Part shown: one piece after another, positions 56,177 to 64,000 of the stretch
How the letters are laid out: each line of letters begins with the position of its first letter
Numbering within the stretch: the first letter of the stretch is position 1
DNA from: Paracoccus sp. S3-43
GTDB lineage: Bacteria; Pseudomonadota; Alphaproteobacteria; Rhodobacterales; Rhodobacteraceae
Direction: 5' to 3'
DNA: 64,000 nt
Assembly (NCBI RefSeq): GCF_029027965.1
Contig: NZ_CP119082.1
Span: 2,589,001 to 2,653,000, forward strand
Position numbers and translations under genes: made by a program
The notes under the pieces: model-generated
Database searches by the model: none
Seen by the model: the letters and a program-made list of their open reading frames with translations, nothing else
Told to the model about the DNA's origin: nothing

Positions 56177-56729
56177 GTTCCGCGTGGCGCGGACAGCCGG
56201 TCATGTGGTCGTTGACCATTCCGGTCGCCTGCATGAAGGCATAGGTGATGACCGGCCCGCAGAACGTGAAGCCGCGCTTCCTCAGCGCCTTGGACATGGC
56301 GGTCGATTCGGAGGTGGCGGCGGGAACCTCGGCCATGCTGGCGAAGCGGTTCTGGATCGGCTGGCCGCCGACAAAGGACCATAGCCAGGGCGCGAATCCC
56401 TGATCGCCCTCGATCTCCTGGAACAGCCGCGCGCCCTTCACGGCCGATTCGATCTTGCCGCGATGGCGGACGATGCCGGGGTTTTGCAGCGCGCGGTCGA
56501 TTCGCGCCGCGTCCCAGCGGGCCACGCGTTCGGGGTCGAAGCCGTCGAATTCCTCGCGGAACGCCTCGCGCTTGCGCAGGATGGTGATCCAGGACAGGCC
56601 CGCCTGGAACCCGTCCAGCACCAGCTTTTCCCACAGGGCGCGCGGATCGCGTTCGGGCACGCCCCATTCGGTGTCGTGATAGGCGACATACAGCGGGTCG
56701 GTCCCGCACCAGGCGCAGCGGTCGGTCAT
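56151..56729 (-). CDS. tag: DNA-3-methyladenine glycosylase I
   Basis: This 192-residue base-excision enzyme removes 3-methyladenine. The zinc-ligand motifs CAWCG at the N-terminus, YHDTEWGVP and HMTGCPRH near the end are intact, as are FQAGLSWITILRKREAFRE and NPGIVRHRGKI. The length is normal. It is convergent with the TlpA-like gene and divergent from the EAL gene. Confidence 0.95.
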   Translation of the reverse strand: MTDRCAWCGTDPLYVAYHDTEWGVPERDPRALWEKLVLDGFQAGLSWITILRKREAFREEFDGFDPERVARWDAARIDRALQNPGIVRHRGKIESAVKGARLFQEIEGDQGFAPWLWSFVGGQPIQNRFASMAEVPAATSESTAMSKALRKRGFTFCGPVITYAFMQATGMVNDHMTGCPRHAELSPRSTAG

Positions 56730-56829
56730 GGATCGTTAACCTTTTATCCAGAAACTCCTGCCCGTTTACGGCAAATTAGGCGATCATCGCCATAAGGGAA
56801 CACGGAATGATTGCGTAACGAGGGTTGAT

Positions 56830-57648
56830 GTGACCGATGCGAACCCGCCTGCGAAAGGCTCGCCGCTGGATCATGCCGTGGACCGGCAAAGCCGGCTGAC
56901 CCTGCCGGGCGTCAGGCTGGCGGTCGAAAGGGGCAATGGCGTGCTGGCCTTCCAGCCCGTCGTGCAGGCGCAACGGACCAGCCGTCCGGCCTTTTACGAA
57001 GGGCTGATCCGCATCATCGACGAATCGGGCCGGATGGTGCCGCCGCGCGATTTCATGCCGGTGGCGGAAACCACCGAACTGGGCCGCCGGATCGACTGCC
57101 TGTCGCTGTCCCTGGGCCTGAAGGCCCTGTCCGAGGAAAGCGCGCTGCGGCTGTCCATCAACATGTCGGCGCGCTCCATCGGCTATCCCGGCTGGATGAC
57201 CATCCTGCGCCGCGGCGTCGCCGACGACCCGCAGGCCGCCGAACGGCTGATCCTGGAAATCACCGAAAGCTCGGCCATGGGCCTGCCGGACGAGGTGAAG
57301 TCCTTCATGCGCGAGGTTCAGAAATACGGGATCAGCCTGGCGCTTGACGATTTCGGGGCGGGATATACCTCGTTCCGCTATCTGCGGGATTTCTGCTTCG
57401 ACATGATCAAGATCGACGGCCAGTTCATTCGCGAAATCTCGAACCATCCCGACAACCAGGTGCTGACCCAGGCGCTGATGTCCATCGCCCGGCATTTCGA
57501 CATGTTCACCGTGGCCGAGATGGTGGAAACGGCGGAGGATGCCAGCTTCCTGATCGAAAACGGCATCGACTGCCTGCAAGGCTATTACTTCGGGGCGCCG
57601 ACCATCGCGCCGCCGTGGAAATCCCCGCCCTCGGCGGCCCTGCGGTAA
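56830..57648 (+). CDS. EAL domain protein (cyclic di-GMP phosphodiesterase-like)
   Basis: This 272-residue protein is essentially a lone EAL domain with no GGDEF, sensor or membrane part. The signature EAL reads EGL (FYEGLIRI), keeping the metal-binding glutamate. NMSARS, LEITES, LALDDFGAGYTS, IKIDGQFI and QGYYFG are present, while AEGVE reads AEMVE. Hydrolysis of c-di-GMP to pGpG is likely. The start is GTG 56830 after GAGGG. Confidence 0.88.
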   Translation: MTDANPPAKGSPLDHAVDRQSRLTLPGVRLAVERGNGVLAFQPVVQAQRTSRPAFYEGLIRIIDESGRMVPPRDFMPVAETTELGRRIDCLSLSLGLKALSEESALRLSINMSARSIGYPGWMTILRRGVADDPQAAERLILEITESSAMGLPDEVKSFMREVQKYGISLALDDFGAGYTSFRYLRDFCFDMIKIDGQFIREISNHPDNQVLTQALMSIARHFDMFTVAEMVETAEDASFLIENGIDCLQGYYFGAPTIAPPWKSPPSAALR

Positions 57649-57749
57649 AGGTCTGCACGACTTTTGGCCGATCTGCTTGACGTGACGGCACGAACCCGCA
57701 TCCTGTCCTCGATTCGCCATCTGTCTGGCTTCGAGGGAAGGAACCCGTC

Positions 57750-58922
57750 ATGACCAAAGCCGTAATCGTCTCTGCCGCCCGCACCGCCGTCGGCAGCTTC
57801 ATGGGATCGTTCGCCAATATTCCGGCGCATGACCTGGGCGCCGCCGTCCTGAAGGAAGTCGTGGCCCGCGCGGGCCTCGACCCGGCCGAGGTCGATGAAA
57901 CGATCCTGGGCCAGGTGCTGACCGCGGGCCAGGGCCAGAACCCCGGCCGCCAGGCGCATATCAAGGCGGGCCTGCCCCAGGAATCCCCGGCCTGGCTTCT
58001 GAACCAGGTCTGCGGGTCGGGCCTGCGGGCCGTGGCGCTTGCCGCGCAGCAGGTGACGGCGGGCGATGCCAGGGTGGTTCTGGCGGGTGGCCAGGAAAGC
58101 ATGTCGATGTCCACCCACGCCGCCTATCTGCGGAGCGGACAGAAGATGGGCGACATGCAGTTCGTCGATACGATGATCCGCGACGGGTTGTGGGACGCCT
58201 TCAACAACTATCACATGGGCACCACGGCGGAAAACGTCGCGCAGAAATGGCAGATCAGCCGCGACCAGCAGGACGAATTCGCGCTTGCATCCCAGAACAA
58301 GGCCGAAGCCGCGCAGAAGGCGGGCCGCTTCGACGATGAGATCGTGGCCTACACCGTCAAGACCCGCAAGGGCGACACGGTGGTGGACAAGGACGAATAC
58401 ATCCGCCACGGCGCGACCATCGACGCCATGCAGAAGCTGCGTCCGGCCTTTTCCAAGGAAGGCTCGGTCACGGCGGGCAACGCCTCGGGGCTGAACGACG
58501 GCGCGGCGGCGGTGATGGTCATGACCGAGGACGAGGCGAACCGGCGCGGCCTGACGCCGCTGGCCCGCATCGCCTCTTGGGCCACGGCGGGGCTGGACCC
58601 GGCGATCATGGGGACCGGCCCGATTCCCGCCAGCCGCAAGGCGCTGGAAAAGGCCGGCTGGTCCGTCCAGGATCTCGATCTGGTCGAGGCGAACGAGGCT
58701 TTCGCCGCCCAGGCCTGCGCAGTCAACAAGGACATGGGCTGGAACCCGGACATCGTGAACGTGAACGGCGGCGCCATCGCCATCGGCCACCCGATCGGCG
58801 CATCCGGCGCGCGGGTGCTGAACACCCTGCTGTTCGAGATGAAGCGCCGCGACGCCAAGAAGGGCCTGGCGACGCTGTGCATCGGCGGCGGCATGGGCGT
58901 GGCGCTCTGCGTGGAACGGTAA
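57750..58922 (+). CDS. phaA: acetyl-CoA acetyltransferase (beta-ketothiolase) PhaA
   Basis: This 390-residue thiolase condenses two acetyl-CoA to acetoacetyl-CoA, the first step of polyhydroxybutyrate synthesis. The acyl cysteine is residue 88 in [11 protein letters not shown], and [10 protein letters not shown] and CIGGGMGVA hold the histidine and second cysteine. GAAGGAA precedes ATG 57750. It is paired with phaB; phaC is not in the window. Confidence 0.95.
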   Translation: MTKAVIVSAARTAVGSFMGSFANIPAHDLGAAVLKEVVARAGLDPAEVDETILGQVLTAGQGQNPGRQAHIKAGLPQESPAWLLNQVCGSGLRAVALAAQQVTAGDARVVLAGGQESMSMSTHAAYLRSGQKMGDMQFVDTMIRDGLWDAFNNYHMGTTAENVAQKWQISRDQQDEFALASQNKAEAAQKAGRFDDEIVAYTVKTRKGDTVVDKDEYIRHGATIDAMQKLRPAFSKEGSVTAGNASGLNDGAAAVMVMTEDEANRRGLTPLARIASWATAGLDPAIMGTGPIPASRKALEKAGWSVQDLDLVEANEAFAAQACAVNKDMGWNPDIVNVNGGAIAIGHPIGASGARVLNTLLFEMKRRDAKKGLATLCIGGGMGVALCVER

Positions 58923-58929
58923 GAAAAAT

Positions 58930-58954
58930 GGTGCGCAATGATATTGCGCGCCAT
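58930..58954 (+). promoter_or_regulatory. hairpin between phaA and phaB
   Basis: An 11-bp stem (one G-T pair) around a GAT loop, GCGCAAT paired with ATTGCGC at its core, starts seven bases after the phaA stop. No T-run follows. It may reduce read-through, protect the phaA mRNA end, or serve as a protein-binding site. Confidence 0.5.
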
Positions 58955-59005
58955 CCACTTGCCTTGTAGCAATATTTCAATAGGAATTATTTGAGGGAGG
59001 GGACC

Positions 59006-59731
59006 ATGTCCAAGGTTGCACTTGTCACCGGCGGCTCGCGCGGGATCGGCGCGGCGATTTCCAAGGCGCTTCAAGAGGCCGGCTATACCGTCGCCGCCAC
59101 CTATGCGGGCAATGACGAGGCCGCCAGGGCGTTCACCGAGGAAACCGGGATCAAGACCTATAAATGGTCGGTCGCGGACTATGACGCCTGCGCTGCCGGC
59201 ATCAAGCAGATCGAGGCGGATCTTGGCCCCATCGCCGTGCTGGTCAACAACGCGGGCATCACGCGGGACGCGATGTTCCACAAGATGACCCCCCAGCAGT
59301 GGAAAGAGGTCATCGACACCAACCTGACCGGCGTCTTCAACATGACCCATCCGGTCTGGGCGGGAATGCGCGACCGCAAGTTCGGGCGGATCATCAACAT
59401 CAGCTCGATCAACGGGCAGAAGGGCCAGGCGGGTCAGGCGAACTATTCCGCCGCCAAGGCGGGCGACCTGGGCTTCACCAAGGCGCTGGCCCAGGAAGGC
59501 GCGCGGGCGGGCATCACCGTGAACGCGATCTGCCCCGGCTATATCGCGACCGAGATGGTCAAGGCCATCGACGAAAAGGTGCTGAACGAACGCATCATCC
59601 CGCAGATCCCCGTCGGCCGCCTGGGCGAACCCGAGGAGATCGCGCGGACCGTGGTGTTCCTGGCCTCGGACGAGGCGGGCTTCATCACCGGGTCCACCAT
59701 CAGCGCGAATGGCGGGCAGTATTTCGTCTGA
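59006..59731 (+). CDS. phaB: acetoacetyl-CoA reductase PhaB
   Basis: This 241-residue short-chain dehydrogenase reduces acetoacetyl-CoA with NADPH to (R)-3-hydroxybutyryl-CoA, the monomer precursor of polyhydroxybutyrate. VTGGSRGIGAAI is the cofactor loop and NISSINGQKG with NYSAAKAG holds the serine, tyrosine and lysine. GAGGGAGGGGACC precedes ATG 59006. Confidence 0.95.
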   Translation: MSKVALVTGGSRGIGAAISKALQEAGYTVAATYAGNDEAARAFTEETGIKTYKWSVADYDACAAGIKQIEADLGPIAVLVNNAGITRDAMFHKMTPQQWKEVIDTNLTGVFNMTHPVWAGMRDRKFGRIINISSINGQKGQAGQANYSAAKAGDLGFTKALAQEGARAGITVNAICPGYIATEMVKAIDEKVLNERIIPQIPVGRLGEPEEIARTVVFLASDEAGFITGSTISANGGQYFV

Positions 59732-59751
59732 CCGGCCTGCGACAAACGGAC

Positions 59752-59778
59752 ACGGCCCGCGCGGATCGCGCGGGCCGT
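59752..59778. terminator. long inverted repeat after phaB
   Basis: ACGGCCCGCGCG and CGCGCGGGCCGT, a 12-bp perfect stem with a GAT loop, lie 20 bases after phaB and 25 bases before the convergent DUF465 stop, so it may act in both directions. The T-run is short. Confidence 0.65.
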
Positions 59779-59803
59779 TCCGATTCCGTCATCGTTCAAC
59801 GGA

Positions 59804-59968
59804 TCAGTGGGACAGTCGGGAAATTTCTTCCTTGAGACGAAGTTTCTCGCGCTTCATCGCCTTGATTTGCAGATCGCTGACACCAGGGCTTCTTTGTTCC
59901 TTTTCAACGGCTTCAGACAGAACCTGGTGCTTCTTGCGCAGTTCCTCGACGTGGGAAGCAACCGACAT
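59804..59968 (-). CDS. DUF465 (YdcH/SlyX-like) small coiled-coil protein
   Basis: This 54-residue protein, MSVASHVEELRKKHQVLSEA to KREKLRLKEEISRL, is a short charged coiled coil of the DUF465 family; function unknown. GGAGG precedes ATG 59968. Confidence 0.88.
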   Translation of the reverse strand: MSVASHVEELRKKHQVLSEAVEKEQRSPGVSDLQIKAMKREKLRLKEEISRLSH

Positions 59969-60028
59969 CTCGTCCTCCTGTATAGGTTGAGTCGAACAGA
60001 GAGATTGCAGCACAGGCTTTCGATTCTG

Positions 60029-60787
60029 TCACGAGACTTTTGCAAACAGCGTCGTGAGGGGCAGCCCCTCGCGGAGAACCGCCGATGCCGCCGGGGTCAG
60101 GTCCTCCCGGTCGCCCGGATGGGCGGGTTCGCGGTGCATCACGAAGGGGGCCAGCAGCCGCAGCGGACCCCGCCCGCCCTTCTGCGCACGCAGGATCACC
60201 CGGCCCGCATCACGTCCCGCGCGCCCGGCGACGGGCAGGATCGCCACCGATCCCGCCCGGCCCGACAGCGCCGCCAGCATCGCGTCCAGCCGGTCGGCCC
60301 GCTGGATCAGCGTCAGGACGCCGCCCGGCCGCAAGCGGCGCAGGCCCGTGTCGATCCAGGCCGCCAGCGGCGTCTGCTCTCGCCTCGCCAGCGCCCGGCC
60401 GCCGTCTGGCGCCGGGGTGCCGTCCAGGAAATAGGGCGGGTTGGCGATCACATGGTCGAAGGCCATCATCCGCAATTCGGCGGGCGGCCGCGCCACATCC
60501 CCTGTCAGCACCTGCATCGCGATGCCGTTGCCCGCGGCATTCCGCCGCGCCAGGTCGGCATAGTCGGGCTGCCGCTCCAGCCCCGCCAGCCGCAGATCCG
60601 CCACGCGCCAGCCCAGGCACAGGCTGGCGACCCCCGCCCCGCAGCCCAGTTCCAGCACCGCCTGGCCCGGCATGGCCGGACAGGCCGCTGCCAGCATCAC
60701 CGCATCCGCGCCCGACCGGAAACCGCGCCGGGGCTGCAAGACGCGCAGCCGGCCGTCCAGGAAGCCGTCCTCAGAAAGCTCACTCAT
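60029..60787 (-). CDS. TrmN6-like tRNA1(Val) adenine-N6 methyltransferase
   Basis: This 252-residue SAM methyltransferase has LQPRRGFRSGADAVMLAA at the N-terminus, the SAM loop VLELGCGAGVASLCL and the catalytic VIANPPYF, which fits N6-adenine methylation. E. coli TrmN6 modifies A37 of tRNA1Val; the substrate here is inferred. Its start overlaps the DUF2007 stop by 8 bp. Confidence 0.88.
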   Translation of the reverse strand: MSELSEDGFLDGRLRVLQPRRGFRSGADAVMLAAACPAMPGQAVLELGCGAGVASLCLGWRVADLRLAGLERQPDYADLARRNAAGNGIAMQVLTGDVARPPAELRMMAFDHVIANPPYFLDGTPAPDGGRALARREQTPLAAWIDTGLRRLRPGGVLTLIQRADRLDAMLAALSGRAGSVAILPVAGRAGRDAGRVILRAQKGGRGPLRLLAPFVMHREPAHPGDREDLTPAASAVLREGLPLTTLFAKVS

Positions 60788-60989
60788 CCAGGCCGGCGTC
60801 GCGCAGGATCGCGCGAGCCATGAATTCGTCGCGATCCGCGACCATCAGCCGCTGCGGCAGGATGCCGAGCGATCCTTCCAGCACGCTCATGTGCTGGTCC
60901 AGGGGAAAGGCGGGGATGCCCTCATCCTCCAGCAGGCCCAGGGCGCGGGACATGCGGACGGGATCGTTGCTGCGGAACAGTTCTTTCAT
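60780..60989 (-). CDS. DUF2007 family small protein
   Basis: This 69-residue protein has the DUF2007 pattern (MKELFRSNDPVRMSRALGLL, then PAFPLDQHMSVLEGSLG and RLMVADRDEFMARAIL). The family is annotated as putative signal-transducing, with no proven role. It overlaps the start of the TrmN6-like gene, so the two are coupled, and is divergent from the prenyl synthase. Confidence 0.85.
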   Translation of the reverse strand: MKELFRSNDPVRMSRALGLLEDEGIPAFPLDQHMSVLEGSLGILPQRLMVADRDEFMARAILRDAGLDE

Positions 60990-61065
60990 GGGCGAAACGT
61001 TAGGGGGCGGTTGCGCAATTGTCGATGGCATGGCAAGGGACGGGCGCGTCAACGGGGATAAGGCC

Positions 61066-62067
61066 ATGGGTGTGCAGGAAAACGTCCAGAAACCGCTGGA
61101 CCGGCTGGCAGAGGCGCTCGGCCCCGAGATGGAGGCGGTCAACGCCTTGATCCGTCAGCGGATGTCCAGCGAACACGCCCCCCGCATCCCCGAGGTGACG
61201 GCCCATCTGATCGAGGCCGGCGGCAAGCGGCTGCGGCCGATGCTGACGCTGGCGGCGGCGAAGATGCTGGACTATGCCGGTCCCTATCACGTCCACCTGG
61301 CCGCGACGGTCGAATTCATCCACACCGCGACGCTGCTGCATGACGACGTGGTGGACGAAAGCAGCCAGCGGCGCGGGCGTCCGACGGCGAACCTGCTGTG
61401 GGACAACAAGTCCAGCGTGCTGGTGGGCGATTACCTGTTCGCGCGCAGCTTCCAGCTGATGGTCGAGCCCGGCAACCTGCGCACGCTGGAGATCCTGGCC
61501 AACGCCGCCGCCACGATTGCCGAGGGCGAGGTGCTGCAACTCACCGCCGCACAGGATCTGCGCACCGACGAGGCCGTCTATCTTCAGGTCGTGCGCGGCA
61601 AGACCGCCGCGCTGTTCTCGGCCGCGACCGAGGTGGGCGGCGTCATCGCGGGCGCGCCCGCCGATCAGGTGCGGGCGCTGTTCGATTACGGCGACGCTTT
61701 GGGGATCGCCTTCCAGATCGTCGACGACCTGCTGGATTACGGCGGCGCGACCGAGACCATCGGCAAGAATGTCGGCGACGATTTCCGCGAACGCAAGCTG
61801 ACCCTGCCGGTCATTAAGGCCGTGGCCCGCGCCACCCCCGAGGAGCGCGCCTTCTGGTCGCGGACCATCGAAAAGGGCGACCAGCAGGACGGCGACCTGG
61901 AACAGGCGCTGTCGCTGCTGTCGCGCCACGGCGCGATGGAGGCCGCGCGCGCCGACGCGATGCTGTGGTCGGCCACCGCCAAGGCGTCGCTGGCCCAGAT
62001 GCCGCCGCATCCGATCCGCGACATGCTGTCCGATCTGGCGGATTTCGTCGTCAGCCGCGTCGCCTGA
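61066..62067 (+). CDS. long-chain polyprenyl diphosphate synthase
   Basis: This 333-residue trans-prenyltransferase makes the side chain of ubiquinone (octa- or decaprenyl, not decidable here). The two aspartate-rich motifs are LLHDDVVDES near residue 95 and FQIVDDLLDY near 225, with GGKRLRPML upstream. ATG 61066 follows AAGG; ATG 61030 is an in-frame alternative. It complements ubiG at 28 kb. Confidence 0.93.
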   Translation: MGVQENVQKPLDRLAEALGPEMEAVNALIRQRMSSEHAPRIPEVTAHLIEAGGKRLRPMLTLAAAKMLDYAGPYHVHLAATVEFIHTATLLHDDVVDESSQRRGRPTANLLWDNKSSVLVGDYLFARSFQLMVEPGNLRTLEILANAAATIAEGEVLQLTAAQDLRTDEAVYLQVVRGKTAALFSAATEVGGVIAGAPADQVRALFDYGDALGIAFQIVDDLLDYGGATETIGKNVGDDFRERKLTLPVIKAVARATPEERAFWSRTIEKGDQQDGDLEQALSLLSRHGAMEAARADAMLWSATAKASLAQMPPHPIRDMLSDLADFVVSRVA

Positions 62068-62123
62068 CCCGGCCGATCCGCCGCGATGCACGTCCGGCGG
62101 GCATCGCCCGTCCCGACTCTGCC

Positions 62124-62181
62124 CACCAGACAGGCTCGGGCGGCATAATCCGCCCGTGAAACGGGCAATCGCCGTCTGGTG
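62124..62181 (+). promoter_or_regulatory. structured leader with two mutually exclusive hairpins before amtB
   Basis: CACCAGAC (62124-62131) pairs with GTCTGGTG (62174-62181) as a closing stem. Inside, CGGGCGG/CCGCCCG (62137-62156, loop CATAAT) and GCCCGT/ACGGGC (62152-62166, loop GAA) share the bases 62152-62156 and cannot form together. The layout is riboswitch-like and lies about 100 bases before the amtB start. No known riboswitch family is recognised. Confidence 0.4.
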
Positions 62182-62277
62182 CCGTCCCCTTCCTGCCCGG
62201 CGCCTGTGCAAGCCCCCGCGCCCCGCCCCATGAAAGGGCGTCGGCGGCGCGTCCGGTGCCGCATGGAAGGGGATATG

Positions 62278-63684
62278 ATGATGACAAGGGCTGCTCCGTT
62301 TATTGCCGGTGCCGCGATGCTGATCGCCGCGCCCACATTCGCGCAGGATGCCGTGGTCGCGGTTCAGGCCGCCGTGCCGGTCCCGGACAAGGGCGATACG
62401 ACCTGGATGCTGATCTCGGCCATCCTGGTGATGATGATGACGCTGCCGGGGCTGGCGCTGTTCTATGGCGGCCTCGTGCGGGCCAAGAACATGCTGTCGG
62501 TCCTGATGCAGGTGCTGACCGTGTTCAGCCTGATGGTGATCCTGTGGGTGGCCTTCGGATATTCGCTGGCCTTCACCGGCGCAGGCACGGCCGAGGACGT
62601 GACCTTCTTTACCCCCTATATCGGCGGGTTGTCCAAGATGTTCCTGTCGGGCGTCACCACTGCGTCCAACATCGAAGGTTTCAGCGCGGGCGTGGTGATC
62701 CCGGAACTGTCCTTTGTCGTCTTCCAGATGGCCTTCGCCTGCATCGCATCCGCGCTGATCGTGGGGGCTACGGCGGAACGTCTGAAATTCAGCGCGGTCC
62801 TTCTGTTCATCGTGATCTGGTTCTTCTTTTCCTATCTGCCGATGGCCCACATGGTCTGGTGGTGGGGCGGTCCGTCTGCCTATGACGCGCCCTCGGGCCT
62901 GCTGTTCGGCCATGGCGCCCTGGATTTCGCGGGCGGCACCGTCATCCACATCAACGCGGGCGTGGCGGGCCTTGTCGCCGCGATGGTCGCCGGTCCCCGC
63001 ATCGGCTATCGCAAGGAACTGCTGGCGCCCCACAACCTGACCTTCACCCTGGTGGGCGGCTGCCTGCTGTGGATCGGCTGGTTCGGCTTCAACGCCGGGT
63101 CCAACCTCGAGGCCAACGGCCTGACCGCGCTGGCGATGATCAACACGGCGGTGGCGACGGCGGCGGGCGTGCTGGCCTGGTCCTTCGGCGAATGGGCGTT
63201 CCGCGGCCATCCCAGCCTGCTGGGCGGGATTTCCGGCGCCATCGCCGGGCTGGTGGGCATCACGCCCGCGGCGGGCTTCGTCGGCCCGATGGGCGCCATC
63301 GCCATCGGCCTGGTGGCGGGCCTGCTGTGCATGTGGTTCGTCATCAGCGTGAAGCCGCGCATGGGCATCGACGACAGCCTGGACGTGTTCGGCATCCACG
63401 GCATCGGCGGCATCGTCGGCGCGATCCTGACGGGCGTCTTCGCCGCGCCCTCGCTGGGCGGCACGGGCGTCTTCGATTACGGCGCGAATGCCGTGGCCGA
63501 CTTCTCGATGGGCGGGCAGGTCTATGCCCAGACCCTGGGCGTGGTGATCGCGATCGTCTGGTCGGGCGTGGTGTCCTTCGTGGCCATCCACATCGTCAAG
63601 GCGCTGATCGGGCTGCGCGTCACTGTCAATGACGAACGCCAGGGCCTGGACATCACCACCCACGGCGAGAACGCCTATAACTGA
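62278..63684 (+). CDS. amtB: ammonium transporter AmtB
   Basis: This protein of about 468 residues has a signal peptide (MMTRAAPFIAGAAMLIAAPT, cleavage near FAQ) and eleven membrane helices. The pore twin histidines are in LPMAHMVWWW and FGIHGIGG, and ILVMMMTLPGLALFYGGLVR is the family start. Three in-frame ATG codons (62275, 62278, 62281) follow AAGGGG, so the start is ambiguous by one codon. The usual glnK gene is absent immediately upstream. Confidence 0.94.
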   Translation: MMTRAAPFIAGAAMLIAAPTFAQDAVVAVQAAVPVPDKGDTTWMLISAILVMMMTLPGLALFYGGLVRAKNMLSVLMQVLTVFSLMVILWVAFGYSLAFTGAGTAEDVTFFTPYIGGLSKMFLSGVTTASNIEGFSAGVVIPELSFVVFQMAFACIASALIVGATAERLKFSAVLLFIVIWFFFSYLPMAHMVWWWGGPSAYDAPSGLLFGHGALDFAGGTVIHINAGVAGLVAAMVAGPRIGYRKELLAPHNLTFTLVGGCLLWIGWFGFNAGSNLEANGLTALAMINTAVATAAGVLAWSFGEWAFRGHPSLLGGISGAIAGLVGITPAAGFVGPMGAIAIGLVAGLLCMWFVISVKPRMGIDDSLDVFGIHGIGGIVGAILTGVFAAPSLGGTGVFDYGANAVADFSMGGQVYAQTLGVVIAIVWSGVVSFVAIHIVKALIGLRVTVNDERQGLDITTHGENAYN

Positions 63685-63705
63685 CGGCCTCGGTGCCGTC
63701 CCGAT

Positions 63706-63732
63706 GGCCCGGCGTCCCCGCCGGGCCTTTTC
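63706..63732 (+). terminator. intrinsic terminator of amtB
   Basis: GGCCCGGC/GCCGGGCC with a GTCCCC loop is followed by TTTT, 22 bases past the amtB stop. Confidence 0.85.
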
Positions 63733-63846
63733 CATGCGCAAATCACGGATTGGTCAGGGCAATTCCCCTGCGGCGATTCTTCGTGTAGGGTGGCGCGCAA
63801 TTTGGCCGGCAAACGGCCGTGGGCAGACACGCAGGCACCCTGACTC

Positions 63847-64000
63847 ATGAAACGACCGACCGGCACCCCGAAGCGCACGGGCCGCAGCCCTGTTGCCGAC
63901 AAACGCACGGCCCCGGCCGAGCCGAAATCCCCCGTGCGCCGCCACAAGGCCCCGGTCCGGCGCGGCAATGTCGTGGTGCGCACCGTCGCCGGGACAGTCG
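63847..64000 (+). CDS. partial gene, basic N-terminus
   Basis: An ATG at 63847 opens a frame running past the window end (51 residues seen). The product starts MKRPTGTPKRTGRSPVADKR and stays lysine/arginine/proline-rich up to a possible hydrophobic start (VVVRTVAGTV). This could be the cytoplasmic leader of a membrane protein such as a bifunctional penicillin-binding protein, but nothing more specific can be said. Confidence 0.5.
   Translation, partial: MKRPTGTPKRTGRSPVADKRTAPAEPKSPVRRHKAPVRRGNVVVRTVAGTV

Noticed and set aside
57677..57705. TTGACG before phaA as a sigma-70 promoter
   Set aside because: The matching -10 (ATCCTG) is too poor to support the call.

Overview
The window looks like core chromosome of an alphaproteobacterium of the Rhodobacterales, most likely Paracoccus or a close relative (inference). 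The support is a GC-rich composition, a phaA-phaB polyhydroxybutyrate pair, the runs argH-small lipoprotein-lysA-TIGR02302 and three def-type genes followed by fmt, an accA/FtsEX/acyltransferase neighbourhood, and a dispersed intergenic hairpin repeat of a kind I associate with this group. About 68 protein genes cover nearly everything. I found no rRNA, tRNA, CRISPR array, transposase or prophage. The only stretch over 300 bp without an obvious gene (35332-35664) holds the infB terminator and a 42-residue small gene.

Layout. 1-10.5 kb: end of a class V aminotransferase, DUF305 protein, rsmD, a FAD reductase, a peroxiredoxin, an acetyltransferase/phosphodiesterase/RidA operon, smc, and a CidA/LrgA-LrgB pair. 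10.5-11.35 kb: one compositionally atypical gene for a uracil-DNA-glycosylase-like protein. 11.4-16.4 kb: moaB, argG, ilvA, a receiver-PP2C phosphatase and a Nudix hydrolase. 16.5-22.4 kb: a tightly coupled operon hslO-Nudix-cca-ABC exporter-rRNA methyltransferase, each joined by a 4-base start/stop overlap. 22.4-24.4 kb: two L,D-transpeptidases around a CAP-domain lipoprotein. 24.4-29.7 kb: hemH with a methyltransferase, comF-grxC-marR, ubiG and pip.

29.7-35.4 kb: the rimP-nusA-ylxR-infB operon, with a promoter and an intrinsic terminator in its leader. 35.4-45.4 kb: small gene, mutT, argJ, a periplasmic parvulin, secA, then fmt behind three peptide-deformylase paralogues in graded states of decay, a C-S lyase and a third L,D-transpeptidase. 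45.5-56.7 kb: accA, a PNPOx-type flavoprotein, acyltransferase, ftsX, ftsE, a zinc-ribbon membrane protein, a TIGR02302 protein, lysA, a small lipoprotein, argH, a TlpA-like thioredoxin and tag. 56.8-64 kb: an EAL protein, phaA-phaB, DUF465, tRNA methyltransferase with DUF2007, a polyprenyl diphosphate synthase, amtB and the start of a further gene.

Themes: translation (rimP, nusA, infB, fmt, def, cca, rRNA and tRNA methylation), arginine/lysine/isoleucine synthesis, envelope building (L,D-transpeptidases, FtsEX, SecA, acyltransferase, AccA) and redox/haem/quinone work (hemH, ubiG, prenyl synthase, grxC, Hsp33). No multi-gene new system is evident. The points most worth a second look are the low-GC glycosylase-like gene, the def triplet, a five-copy hairpin repeat that abuts gene starts, two small genes easily missed, and candidate regulatory RNA structures before rimP and amtB.
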